Shown here: positions 16,840 through 25,120 of the stretch, piece after piece
Numbering within the stretch: position 1 is the first letter of the stretch
How the letters are laid out: every line of letters starts with the position of its first letter
NCBI GenBank assembly: GCA_910579995.1
Contig: CAJTWH010000015.1
Span: forward strand, 16,238-80,237
DNA: 64,000 bases
Source: an uncultured Muribaculaceae bacterium
Lineage (GTDB): Bacteria; Bacteroidota; Bacteroidia; Bacteroidales; Muribaculaceae
Direction: 5' to 3'
Translations under genes and position numbers: made by a program
Notes under the pieces: model-generated
Told to the model about the DNA's origin: nothing
What the model saw: the letters and a program-made list of their open reading frames with translations, nothing else
Database searches by the model: none

Positions 16840-18033
16840 ATGGCATCCATAGGATCAGTAATGACAAAGGTAGGCCGCAAAGCACTGCTCTTGGGCAGCG
16901 GCGAACTCGGCAAAGAAGTAGCTATCGAACTGCAGCGACTCGGAGTAGAAGTTGTGGCATGCGACAAATACCCCAATGCTCCCGCAATGCAGACAGCACA
17001 CCGAAACTATGTATTCAACATGCTCGACGGCACCACCCTGCGCCAAGTGGTGGAAATGGAGAAACCCGACCATATAATCCCCGAAATTGAAGCTATCGCA
17101 ACACCCACCCTCGTAGAACTCGAGGGCGAGGGTTTCCACGTAACCCCGACTGCCAACGCCGCCCGCCTCACCATGAACCGCGAGGGTATCCGCCGTCTTG
17201 CCGCCGAGACTCTTGGCCTTAAGACTTCGCCCTACCGCTTCGCCTCTACCTACGAGGAGTTTGTGGCTGCTGTAGAAGAAATCGGCCTGCCCGTGGTAGT
17301 GAAGCCGGTAATGAGCTCGTCGGGTCACGGACAAAGCACCGTCCGCACAGCCGACCGTATCGAAGACGCTTGGCGCGAGGCACAGGAAGGCGGCCGTGCA
17401 GGCGCCGGTCGCGTGATTGTAGAAGGCTTCGTGGACTTCGACTATGAAATCACCCTCCTCACCGTCCGCAGCGTATCGGGCACCGTATTCTGCCAGCCCG
17501 TAGGACATATTCAGGTCGACGGCGACTACCGCATATCTTGGCAACCTCAGGCCATGAGCCCCAAGGCGCTCGAGGCCGCGCAAGCTGCCGCAAAAGCTGT
17601 CACCGACGCACTTGGCGGCTACGGCATATTCGGCGTAGAGCTCTTCATAAAAGGCGACGAAGTGATATTCAGCGAAGTGTCACCGCGCCCCCACGACACC
17701 GGCATGGTGACAATGATATCGCAAGACCTCAGCGAGTTCGCACTCCACGCCCGCGCACTCCTCGGCCTTCCGGTACCCGAAGTACGTTTCCTCGGCCCGT
17801 CAGCGTCGAAAGCCATCGTTGTAGAAGGCGACAGCGACAAGGTAGTGATGGAAAATCTTGAGGAAGTACTCGCCGAGCCGGGCGTACAAATGCGTATCTT
17901 CGGCAAACCCGAAGTACGTGGCCACCGCCGCATGGGCGTGATTCTCGCCACCGCCGACACCGTAGAGGCAGCCCGCGACAAAGCAGAACGCGCCTACGCC
18001 GCCCTCAACGTAAAAGTCCTCCCCCGCGACTAA
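16840..18033 (+). CDS. purT: Formate-dependent GAR transformylase (PurT)
   Basis: 397 residues, the family's normal length. ATP-grasp enzyme converting 5-phosphoribosylglycinamide, formate and ATP to formyl-GAR in purine synthesis. Visible marks: the N-terminal dinucleotide-like LLLGSGELGKEVAIELQRLG, the ATP-grasp segment PVVVKPVMSSSGHGQS, and EVSPRPHDTGMVTM near the substrate site. Twelve bases separate it from tatD. A strong terminator follows at 18053-18086, closing the operon that begins at 15058. Confidence 0.95.
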   Translation: MASIGSVMTKVGRKALLLGSGELGKEVAIELQRLGVEVVACDKYPNAPAMQTAHRNYVFNMLDGTTLRQVVEMEKPDHIIPEIEAIATPTLVELEGEGFHVTPTANAARLTMNREGIRRLAAETLGLKTSPYRFASTYEEFVAAVEEIGLPVVVKPVMSSSGHGQSTVRTADRIEDAWREAQEGGRAGAGRVIVEGFVDFDYEITLLTVRSVSGTVFCQPVGHIQVDGDYRISWQPQAMSPKALEAAQAAAKAVTDALGGYGIFGVELFIKGDEVIFSEVSPRPHDTGMVTMISQDLSEFALHARALLGLPVPEVRFLGPSASKAIVVEGDSDKVVMENLEEVLAEPGVQMRIFGKPEVRGHRRMGVILATADTVEAARDKAERAYAALNVKVLPRD

Positions 18034-18052
18034 ACTTTGATTACATAAAAAC

Positions 18053-18086
18053 AAATCGCCCCGAGCTTTACGGCTCGGGGCGATTT
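18053..18086. terminator. Bidirectional rho-independent terminator
   Basis: A perfect 14-base stem (18053-18066, AAATCGCCCCGAGC, pairs with 18073-18086) with a six-base loop. A/T tracts on both sides let it end both the purT operon (plus strand) and the capsule operon (minus strand). Confidence 0.9.
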
Positions 18087-18126
18087 ATTTTGGGTAAGAA
18101 AGTCAGTGTATCTTTAGCTGCCTATT

Positions 18127-19392
18127 TTAGACGATTGACTCTTTGATTGTATCCACGATGTAGCGGACATCGTCGTCGGTGACGTAGGGGCCGGCGGGGA
18201 GGCAGATTCCGACTTTGAAGAGGGATTCGCTGACGCCGTTGACGTAGGCGGGGGCGTCTTTGTAAACCGGTTGCTTGTGCATGGGCTTCCACAGGGGGCG
18301 TGCCTCGATGTTGGCTTTGTCGAGGTAGACGCGCAGGGCTTCGACGTTGTCGTTGGGCTGGCAATCGGTCGAGGCTGTAGAGGCTGCGTGGATCACACCT
18401 GCCGCACCGCCTACTGCTCCGGTAATGATGGTCTTGTAGGCATTCTCCTGACCTTTTATGCGCAGCTCGGGATCGAGAGTGGCTGTGCAGAGCCAGAAGT
18501 TGGAGTCATACTCCGGCGCAGGATTGCAGTGCATGGTAATGCCCTTGACATCCTTAAGCAACTCGCAGTAAAGCTCCTGCACATGGCGATGATGGGCGAT
18601 GTGGTCGTTTATTACGGTCATCTGTCCGCGGCCTATGCCGGCGCAGATGTTGCTCATGCGGTAGTTGTAGCCGATGGCCTCATGCTGATAGTAGGGGTAG
18701 GATTCGCGGGCTTGGGTGGCGTACCACATGATGGTGTTTTTATCCTCGGCGTTGTCGCATACGAGTGCACCGCCGCCAGAGGTGGTGATCATCTTGTTGC
18801 CGTTGAACGACAGCACGCCATATTTGCCGAATGTGCCGAGCACCTGCCCGTTGAAACGCGAGCCGAGGCCTTCCGCGGCGTCCTCAATGACCGGTATCTC
18901 ATAGCGGTTGGCAATCTCCATGATTTTGTCGGCGCGGTAAGGCATGCCGTAGAGAGCTACGGGGATGATTGCCTTAGGCTTGCGACCGGTCTTGGCGATA
19001 CGGTCCTTGATAGCCTCTTCGAGAAGTTTGGGGTCCATATTCCAAGAGTCCTTCTCAGAGTCAACAAACACCGGCGTGGCACCGCAATAAGTGATTGGGT
19101 GGCTCGAGGCGCAGAAAGTGAAGGACTGCACCAGCACCTCATCGCCCGGGCCGACGCCGCAGGCAATAAGCGCCAAATGCACCGCCGCCGTACCGGCCGA
19201 CAGCGCCACAACCTTCTTGTCGAGAGGTGCTTCGCCAACGCGCTCATTAACAAACTCCTCAAGATCCTTCTCAAAGCCATTGACATTCGGCCCCAGAGGC
19301 ACCACCCAGTTCTGGTCAAACGCCTCCTTTATAAAATCCTGCTCCCTGCCGCTCATGTGCGCCAAGCAAAGCAATATGCGTTCTTTTCTCAT
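18127..19392 (-). CDS. DegT/DnrJ/EryC1 sugar aminotransferase (PglE-like)
   Basis: 421 residues. PLP enzyme of the nucleotide-sugar aminotransferase family. The Schiff-base lysine is in SFNGNKMITTSGGG, the PLP phosphate site in LSAGTAAVHLALIACGVGPGDEV, and VIEDAAEGLGSRFNG is typical. With the adjacent NeuD/PglD-like acetyltransferase and PglC-like transferase it probably makes a UDP-4-amino-4,6-dideoxy-HexNAc precursor (bacillosamine-type). The required 4,6-dehydratase (PglF) is not in the window. It is the last gene of the operon, GC-rich like the flanking chromosome. Confidence 0.88.
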   Translation of the reverse strand: MRKERILLCLAHMSGREQDFIKEAFDQNWVVPLGPNVNGFEKDLEEFVNERVGEAPLDKKVVALSAGTAAVHLALIACGVGPGDEVLVQSFTFCASSHPITYCGATPVFVDSEKDSWNMDPKLLEEAIKDRIAKTGRKPKAIIPVALYGMPYRADKIMEIANRYEIPVIEDAAEGLGSRFNGQVLGTFGKYGVLSFNGNKMITTSGGGALVCDNAEDKNTIMWYATQARESYPYYQHEAIGYNYRMSNICAGIGRGQMTVINDHIAHHRHVQELYCELLKDVKGITMHCNPAPEYDSNFWLCTATLDPELRIKGQENAYKTIITGAVGGAAGVIHAASTASTDCQPNDNVEALRVYLDKANIEARPLWKPMHKQPVYKDAPAYVNGVSESLFKVGICLPAGPYVTDDDVRYIVDTIKESIV

Positions 19393-19395
19393 TGT

Positions 19396-20001
19396 CTAAG
19401 TATTCTGTTTTATTATTTTACAAGGATTACCGTATGCAACAACGTTATCGGGAATGTCTTTTAAAACCACCGAACCGGCACCAATCATACAGTTATTGCC
19501 AATTTTGACACCCTGCTTAACGCAAGCACCCACACCAATCCACGAACATTCACCGACCTCGACATTTCCACTCAGGGTTGCCCCGGGGGCAATGTGAACA
19601 TAATCGCCGACAGTGCACTCATGGTCTACAGACGCTTTAGTGTTGATAATGCAATGCTTGCCGATTGTAACATCGGCATTGATTATCGCTCCGGGCATTA
19701 CAACAGATCCTATTCCTATTGTAGCAGTATCAGAGATAATTGCTTTGGGATGTATTGCAGTTGCAAATTCAAGATGGGAATATCTCTCAACGATAAGTTT
19801 ATGGATTCTGCAAGAACCAATGCTGACAATAAGCGGCCCATTAACGGTTATATCTGCAGCCTTGAAGACTCGTTTGCCATTTATCTGACCGCAATGCGGA
19901 TTGTCATCATAGAGGGCTCCGACCTCATCTCCTTGCGCAGCAATGATATCCATTACCACCTTGGCATGGCCGCTTGCTCCGAAAAGGTTAATTGTTGCCA
20001 T
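19396..20001 (-). CDS. Sugar O/N-acetyltransferase (NeuD/PglD family)
   Basis: 201 residues. The N-terminal Rossmann-like part (NLFGASGHAKVVMDIIAAQGDEV) precedes a left-handed beta-helix of hexapeptide repeats (IGIGSVVMPGAIINADVTIGKHCIINTKASVDHECTVGDYVHI, with the catalytic-type His in SVDHEC), ending AYGNPCKII. Family members acetylate UDP-4-amino sugars with acetyl-CoA. It overlaps the upstream sugar transferase by 14 bases and lies three bases before the aminotransferase, forming a PglC-D-E set. Confidence 0.88.
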   Translation of the reverse strand: MATINLFGASGHAKVVMDIIAAQGDEVGALYDDNPHCGQINGKRVFKAADITVNGPLIVSIGSCRIHKLIVERYSHLEFATAIHPKAIISDTATIGIGSVVMPGAIINADVTIGKHCIINTKASVDHECTVGDYVHIAPGATLSGNVEVGECSWIGVGACVKQGVKIGNNCMIGAGSVVLKDIPDNVVAYGNPCKIIKQNT

Positions 20002-20602
20002 TGAACGGTTCCATTGTAGCGGCAGTAGCCGAGTTAATATCCTCTCTGCAAACCACTTTTTTAATCGTAGTAAATATAACTTTGCAGTCTGTCATGAAAG
20101 AGATATGATCAACATACCAAACGTCGAGCTCAAACTTCTTCTTCCATGATATAGCGTTGCGCCCATGACATTGAGCCCAGCCGGTGATTCCGGGACGCAC
20201 TTCATGGCGGCGAGCCTGCTCTTTTGAGTAAAGAGGAAGATATTGAACTAAAAGAGGACGTGGCCCGATCAAAGACATGTCGCCTTTGAACACATTCCAA
20301 AGTTGCGGCAATTCATCAATCGACGTAGACCGGACGAAACGTCCTACTTTCGTAAGACGCTGCGCGTCAGGTAACAGATTACCGTCTTTATCCCGCTCAT
20401 CAGTCATAGTCTTGAACTTCACAACCTTGAAAATCTTGCCGCCTTTGCCCGGGCGTTCCTGAAAGAAAAAAGCACCCGCCCCCTTGTTTGCGAAATGAAG
20501 CCATACAGTCACGGCTGCAAGAGGTATAAACAGTACGAGTAAAGCACCGCCGGAAGCTGCTATATCGATGGCTCGCTTGAAGAATGATTTATAGATTCTC
20601 AT
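19988..20602 (-). CDS. Undecaprenyl-phosphate sugar phosphotransferase (PglC/WcaJ-like)
   Basis: 204 residues, the small monotopic phosphoglycosyl transferase type. It has the N-terminal re-entrant membrane helix (AIDIAASGGALLVLFIPLAAV), the family motif FQERPGKGGKIFKVVKFKTM, the catalytic Asp-Glu pair in STSIDELPQLWNVFKGDMSLIGPRPLL, and PGITGWAQCHGRN. It starts the repeat unit by putting a phospho-sugar on undecaprenyl phosphate. It sits near the 3' end of the operon even though it acts first. It overlaps both neighbours by 14 bases. Confidence 0.92.
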   Translation of the reverse strand: MRIYKSFFKRAIDIAASGGALLVLFIPLAAVTVWLHFANKGAGAFFFQERPGKGGKIFKVVKFKTMTDERDKDGNLLPDAQRLTKVGRFVRSTSIDELPQLWNVFKGDMSLIGPRPLLVQYLPLYSKEQARRHEVRPGITGWAQCHGRNAISWKKKFELDVWYVDHISFMTDCKVIFTTIKKVVCREDINSATAATMEPFNGNN

Positions 20603-20834
20603 TAGCTTTCTTTAGAGACAAAACAGATTTAGACATTTCAATAATGGCATTCTTTCCAGACAATCGAAGCCTTTGATTGAACAGAGCAATCTGGAACTTT
20701 TGATCGTCTTGGATTTTACCCTCTATGTTTTGAATTTCCTTAAGAGAGATGGACTCAAAATTTATGGAAAAATACTTCTCATACTCTTTGATAGCAAACT
20801 GGTCCATCATGCCTGCTATATAATATATGTTCAC
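20589..20834 (-). CDS. Small hypothetical protein in the capsule operon
   Basis: 81 residues from the first ATG; starts at the MMDQ methionines eight to nine codons later are also possible. Charged and helical, without a signal peptide or membrane segment (EYEKYFSINFESISLKEIQN, RLSGKNAIIEMSKSVLSLKKAN). It overlaps the PglC-like gene by 14 bases, the same overlap seen between the next two genes, supporting coding status. No family recognised. Confidence 0.5.
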   Translation of the reverse strand: MNIYYIAGMMDQFAIKEYEKYFSINFESISLKEIQNIEGKIQDDQKFQIALFNQRLRLSGKNAIIEMSKSVLSLKKANENL

Positions 20835-20858
20835 TCATAACATACAAGGTGTGTATGA

Positions 20859-21284
20859 TTAGAATTCAAAAGAAAAAATCTTTCTTACCCTGTCTATCTC
20901 TTCTTTCGACATATCTCTCGCGATATATGGGAAAGTATTGAGGAATAGTTTCTTGACATCATCAAAATACTGTGCTGAAACCTTGTCTCTTGACGTATAC
21001 AATTCATTCATGAATGCCATCAGTTTTTTAATCCAGATAGTGGGAAGCAACATATCGTCGACATCATCCCATCCATCATCTTTTAAGTCTTCCTGATTAG
21101 CATTGTCTGTCACATTTGAGTCATGTTCTTTGCATGCATATCTAATGGCAGCATAATTGTCATCTGACGATTTAAAAACGATATAATTCCCGAGATTGCT
21201 GCCTTCCAAGAGATTTTTCCCACAAAATTCGCAATTCAGATGTGGGTCATCGGAAAAAATTCTTACAGGTTCTGGCTTCATCAT
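20859..21284 (-). CDS. Hypothetical protein with a CxxC motif
   Basis: 141 residues. The N-terminus has CEFCGKNLL and a later CKEH, which could form a small zinc site (Cys-Cys...Cys-His). The middle is very acidic (NQEDLKDDGWDDVDD), and the C-terminal half is helical. It starts directly after the deacetylase stop, so it is co-transcribed. No known role in polysaccharide synthesis; regulatory or chaperone-like function would be a guess. Confidence 0.5.
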   Translation of the reverse strand: MMKPEPVRIFSDDPHLNCEFCGKNLLEGSNLGNYIVFKSSDDNYAAIRYACKEHDSNVTDNANQEDLKDDGWDDVDDMLLPTIWIKKLMAFMNELYTSRDKVSAQYFDDVKKLFLNTFPYIARDMSKEEIDRVRKIFSFEF

Positions 21285-22163
21285 TTATATTTTTACAGTG
21301 TTAACTATTTGATATTTTATACCATACACTTCTATGGAAATGAATCTAAAATCTTTCATTATAACTTCAAGACAATTCATCGCATTGCCACTGCCTATGT
21401 TTGATTTCAGATAACGGATACAGCGATTTCTGAATGTACCCGGTTCTTTGAAGTATTCTTCAAACTCTTCCTTTGTCATCATCTTGACTTTTTCTGTCAA
21501 CAAATCTTCAATATGAAAGTAGCACATATTATAGCCGTTGGCTTTAAGACGACTCTTTATAAATGAGAGCGGGAGAAGTCTGAAATATCCACCACCAGAG
21601 TAGGCAAGATCTTTACCAATTATGGGAATCTTATAAAGTGGTATTGGAAACTCCTTTATAGTACAGCCATTATATTCAATAAGGCAAGGTTGCTGCTCAT
21701 TGAATGAAGGAAAACCTCCAAAGTCTCGGACTCCCGGGAAAATCGAGGCATCATTTTTAATACCACATTCTACTAAAACTTCAAAAGCCCATTTATTGGA
21801 TTCTCCTATAGAAAATGCCGGAGCGCGAAAACTCTCTACTTTTTTGCCAATGACATCTTCAATTGCTTTTATTGCTGATTGGGTATCCTCTCGAAATTCC
21901 TCTTGATCCATTTTGTTAATCCACTTATGGGAGTGCGAATGGCTACCTATTTCATGGCCTTGGGATGCAATTTTACGAATTACATGAGGAAAATTGAGAG
22001 CCAACTTACCTAAACAAAAAAAAGTCGCAGACTGGTTATTAGCAGCAAGCAGCTCAAGAATGTAATCAAGAGTCTTGTCAAATTTGGCATATTTTTCTCT
22101 CCGATTACCGAAGTGTTCTTTTTCAAGCACCCACTCTTCAATATCAAATGTCAGTATGTTCAT
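21285..22163 (-). CDS. Polysaccharide deacetylase family protein
   Basis: 292 residues. NodB-type (CE4) barrel: catalytic Asp in LTFDIEEW, metal histidines in GSHSHSHKWINKM, RAPAFSIGESNKWAFEVL and a closing YFHIEDLL. The form resembles the deacetylases of exopolysaccharide loci that carry a C-terminal extension. It would remove N-acetyl groups from lipid-linked or polymer sugars. There is no signal peptide, so it may act in the cytoplasm. It overlaps the acyltransferase gene upstream by 20 bases. Confidence 0.88.
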   Translation of the reverse strand: MNILTFDIEEWVLEKEHFGNRREKYAKFDKTLDYILELLAANNQSATFFCLGKLALNFPHVIRKIASQGHEIGSHSHSHKWINKMDQEEFREDTQSAIKAIEDVIGKKVESFRAPAFSIGESNKWAFEVLVECGIKNDASIFPGVRDFGGFPSFNEQQPCLIEYNGCTIKEFPIPLYKIPIIGKDLAYSGGGYFRLLPLSFIKSRLKANGYNMCYFHIEDLLTEKVKMMTKEEFEEYFKEPGTFRNRCIRYLKSNIGSGNAMNCLEVIMKDFRFISIEVYGIKYQIVNTVKI

Positions 22164-22749
22164 CTGCCGATTTTCGTTTGGGAATTTCCTTTACGACCTT
22201 TGCCGGACGGCCTGTAGCGATTGTCCAAGCTGGAACAGCTTTGGTAACTAAAGAACCGGCGCCCACGACAGCCCCTTCCCCAATAGTAACACCCGGCATT
22301 ACAAAAGACTCCATGCCAACCAAACATCCTTTTTTCAACACGATTGGCTTTAGAATATAGCCTAATGCTAAATATTCATCTCCTACACAATAGTTGGAAA
22401 AATCGCGTTGATGACATAGTAAACGTGTTCCACCAGCAATACTTACCCCGTCTTCAATTGTTATTAAATCAGAATGCCCCGAGTCTATCTTTACAGAATC
22501 CCCCACAAATACATTCTTTCCAACATTGCAACCAATTTTGCGAAGAACCCAAGGCCTGATTTTGCGTGGCAGAAGAGGTGAAAGCAGCCAATTGTTCATT
22601 ATACAGTTCAGTAAGAATGAATCCCTAAATGTCTTATTGACGCGTTTTATGAGCTGCCATATTGTTACTTGGCCATACTCCGTTTCTGAGTAATGGAGAC
22701 CAAGTTTACGCAATATCCGATAGGTTAAACTAAGTCTTTGTACTTCCAT
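22144..22749 (-). CDS. Hexapeptide-repeat acyltransferase
   Basis: 201 residues. Left-handed beta-helix acetyltransferase of the WcaF/maltose acetyltransferase group: IGCNVGKNVFVGDSVKIDSG, ITIEDGVSIAGGTRLLCHQRDF (catalytic-type His), VGMESFVMPGVTIGEGAVVGAGSLVTKAVPAWTIATGRPAKVV. It probably O-acetylates a sugar of the repeat unit. This one is intact, unlike the two degraded acyltransferase genes at 23938 and 33258. It lies four bases after the GT4 gene. Confidence 0.85.
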   Translation of the reverse strand: MEVQRLSLTYRILRKLGLHYSETEYGQVTIWQLIKRVNKTFRDSFLLNCIMNNWLLSPLLPRKIRPWVLRKIGCNVGKNVFVGDSVKIDSGHSDLITIEDGVSIAGGTRLLCHQRDFSNYCVGDEYLALGYILKPIVLKKGCLVGMESFVMPGVTIGEGAVVGAGSLVTKAVPAWTIATGRPAKVVKEIPKRKSADEHTDI

Positions 22750-22753
22750 GTTG

Positions 22754-23941
22754 TCAGTTTTCGATTACATTTATTATATGAGGCCAAACGACAGAGGAAT
22801 CGTAGCGCTTTTCGATGTAGATTCTTGCGTTTTTACCCATTGTCTTTCTTTGTGCTGGATTTGAGTAAAAATATTCTAATTGTTCTGCAATAGATTGAGG
22901 TGAAATATCGCAATATACACCAGTCTCACCTTCGTTGATAGAGTCAATACAACCCGTGGACTTGCTGACAATTGCAGGTACCTCCATAGCTCCACATTCT
23001 ATTGTCACCATACCAAAACCTTCTCTATAAGAAGGTAGCACCATTACGCTGAAGAGCGCAAAGTACTTATAAATTTGAGTATTATCTACATATTCTATAT
23101 GTATAATGTCACTTGAATTGTCTATGGTATCGTTTAATGACTGCGATATAGCATCACGTATTTCACGCTTACCAATAATCAATAATTTTATTTCTACAGC
23201 ATTAGGATGATTGTGCTTGAATATTTTGAATCCTTCTACCAATTCAAATATTCCTTTATCTTTTACTAAACGTCCACAAAAACCAACGATAAAATCATCA
23301 CTGGTAATTCCATGGGACTTCATTATATTGAGTTGTTCTTCAGGATCCAACATGTCAGGATTGAATTTATTCTTTGTATCAATCCCTCCGCATGTACCAT
23401 AGCCGAGTATGTATTGTCGAGACGCCTTTTCTATATTATAATCAATTCGAACTTTCGCAACAGACTGACTTACACAGACAGTTTTATGTGACATCATTGC
23501 CACCAACTTGTCCATTAATATAACTAATTTTCGTTTAGTGCCCTTAAGCGTTTCAAACAGAATGCCGTGGGCGAATATAATACGATTGGGCACTCTTGCA
23601 AAAAAAGCCGCTGCAGTACCCAAAAGTCTTGCTTTAGCCTGGTGAGCAATTACAGTATCGATTTTTTCCTTTTTAATATATTTGTATATTTTAAAGAGAG
23701 CCTTTAGATCGTTGATTGGTGATAATGTTCGTTCGAGATGAACAGGATTGTACTTTACTCTATTATTTTTAGCGTAAACTGCCATCTCATCATCATCAGA
23801 ACATATCAGATGCATTTCATAACCATGATCATGAAGATACTTAAATTGTCCTCCTATAAAATTTCGCGCACTCGATGCCAAATTTATAATCTGGAGTATC
23901 TTTTTTGAACGATTACAAGAATTACTATTTTCCATAATCAT
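22754..23941 (-). CDS. Glycosyltransferase family 4
   Basis: 395 residues; ATG at 23941 overlaps the stop of the broken upstream gene (ATGA), with a second ATG two codons later. The GT-B fold is shown by the N-terminal donor-free half (KKILQIINLASSARNFIGGQFKYL) and the C-terminal GT4 motif region (VGFCGRLVKDKGIFELVEGF, then SYREGFGMVTIECGAMEVPAIVSKSTGCIDSI with the E-x7-E nucleotide-sugar site). It adds one sugar to the lipid-linked repeat unit; donor unknown. Confidence 0.9.
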   Translation of the reverse strand: MIMENSNSCNRSKKILQIINLASSARNFIGGQFKYLHDHGYEMHLICSDDDEMAVYAKNNRVKYNPVHLERTLSPINDLKALFKIYKYIKKEKIDTVIAHQAKARLLGTAAAFFARVPNRIIFAHGILFETLKGTKRKLVILMDKLVAMMSHKTVCVSQSVAKVRIDYNIEKASRQYILGYGTCGGIDTKNKFNPDMLDPEEQLNIMKSHGITSDDFIVGFCGRLVKDKGIFELVEGFKIFKHNHPNAVEIKLLIIGKREIRDAISQSLNDTIDNSSDIIHIEYVDNTQIYKYFALFSVMVLPSYREGFGMVTIECGAMEVPAIVSKSTGCIDSINEGETGVYCDISPQSIAEQLEYFYSNPAQRKTMGKNARIYIEKRYDSSVVWPHIINVIEN

Positions 23942-24317
23942 AGACAGAATATATTATATATTTTTTTTACAGGACTCTCTTTCATTTGAATTATTTCCCA
24001 TGGATTTCCAATAACTATAGTTACGTTCTCACCAATTACAGCTTCATGGTTTAAAACGAGGGCACCAAAGTGAAGAATCCTAAATCCTCGGCCAATAGAC
24101 GTGACTGAAGGTATCTGAATCCCAGTTTTACGTTTCTGGTATGTAATAATAGTTCCCAGAACGTTTTTGAAAATAAATTAGTTGCAGCCTGTCTATGACG
24201 AAAGATATATACATACTTAAACCCAGGAGACTTTAGCAAATATACAATTTGGTATTTGAGATTATGACACTTATTCCCTATAAGACGGTACAAGTCTTGC
24301 TTTATAATCTCCAACAT
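23938..24317 (-). pseudogene. Broken serine acetyltransferase-like gene
   Basis: The first frame (24317 to about 24118) encodes a CysE/EpsH-like N-terminus (LEIIKQDLYRLIG, then YIFRHRQAATN). At about 24118 a one-base loss shifts the frame: the expected LGIQIP appears as LGFRYL, while the next frame reads IQIPSVTSIGRGFRILHFGA, then VLNHEAVIGENVTI. It then jumps straight to VIGNPWEIIQMKESP, the usual end of the family, so the internal hexapeptide region also appears deleted. The stop of this second frame (23938-23940) overlaps the GT4 start, showing it was the original 3' end. The protein is not expected to work. Confidence 0.85.
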
Positions 24318-24318
24318 A

Positions 24319-25110
24319 TTAATGATGCTTGTGCAGATATGTATAAATACTCATCGGTAATAATCCTACGATTAAAGGGCGAAGAGCATATATCTGAGTC
24401 CAAACAGGGAGTTTAAGTTGACGAAAACCCCAACTCATCACTCTACTTACATTAATTCGTTTGCTATATGTGCGACGAGATGTTGCATTTCTATCATCTC
24501 GCATTGCATAAACTGGTTCCTTTAGCATATATCCCCTAAACCCTGCCTTATACATTTTGAACCATAGATGATAATCCTCTACCCTCAATAGTTTTTTGTC
24601 AACAGTATACCCTCCGACGGCTTTATAAGCCTCTGTCCGGACCATACAAGGAGCATGACAAAAGGGGCTTCCATGAATAAAGTCAATTGGGCTGACCATT
24701 CCTCGTCCTTTCCCACGCCGAAACTCTCCTTGTTCATCGAAATAAATCATTGGACCTGACACTATAGCATATTCCTTATGAGCGTCGAGGAAATCGATTT
24801 CTTCTTGAAATCTATGAGGAAGTGAGACATCATCACCATCCATTCGCGCACAATATTCTGTATCCGCATATTCCAGACAATGGTTAAGTGTGAAATTCAA
24901 TCCCATATTCTTCTCATTCTGAATTAAAAGGAATTTTTCCGGGTATCTCCTAACATACGAGCTCGCTATTTCCATCGTCCCGTCTTTAGAACCATCATCA
25001 CACATAATTACCTTAAAGTCTTGACAAGTCTGAGCAAGGAGCGAATCAAGAGCTTCCCTGAGAGTCTGTTCACAATTATAAATCCCCATCAAAACTGATA
25101 TTCTCACCAT
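24319..25110 (-). CDS. Glycosyltransferase family 2 (A copy of a tandem pair)
   Basis: 263 residues. GT-A fold: ISVLMGIYNCEQTLREALDSLLAQT, CDDGSKDGTMEIA and the metal-binding ARMDGDD, then FCHAPCMVRTEAYKAVGGY and VEDYHLWFKMYKAGFRGYML. It is closely similar along its full length to the next gene upstream (25121-25930), so the pair arose by duplication. It adds a sugar inside the cell to the undecaprenyl-linked unit. Confidence 0.92.
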   Translation of the reverse strand: MVRISVLMGIYNCEQTLREALDSLLAQTCQDFKVIMCDDGSKDGTMEIASSYVRRYPEKFLLIQNEKNMGLNFTLNHCLEYADTEYCARMDGDDVSLPHRFQEEIDFLDAHKEYAIVSGPMIYFDEQGEFRRGKGRGMVSPIDFIHGSPFCHAPCMVRTEAYKAVGGYTVDKKLLRVEDYHLWFKMYKAGFRGYMLKEPVYAMRDDRNATSRRTYSKRINVSRVMSWGFRQLKLPVWTQIYALRPLIVGLLPMSIYTYLHKHH

Positions 25111-25120
25111 AGTTCAATTA

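Noticed and set aside
18271..19464. Long plus-strand frame opposite the aminotransferase gene
   Set aside because: It is antisense to a gene with clear PLP-enzyme motifs; the open frame follows from GC-rich codons.
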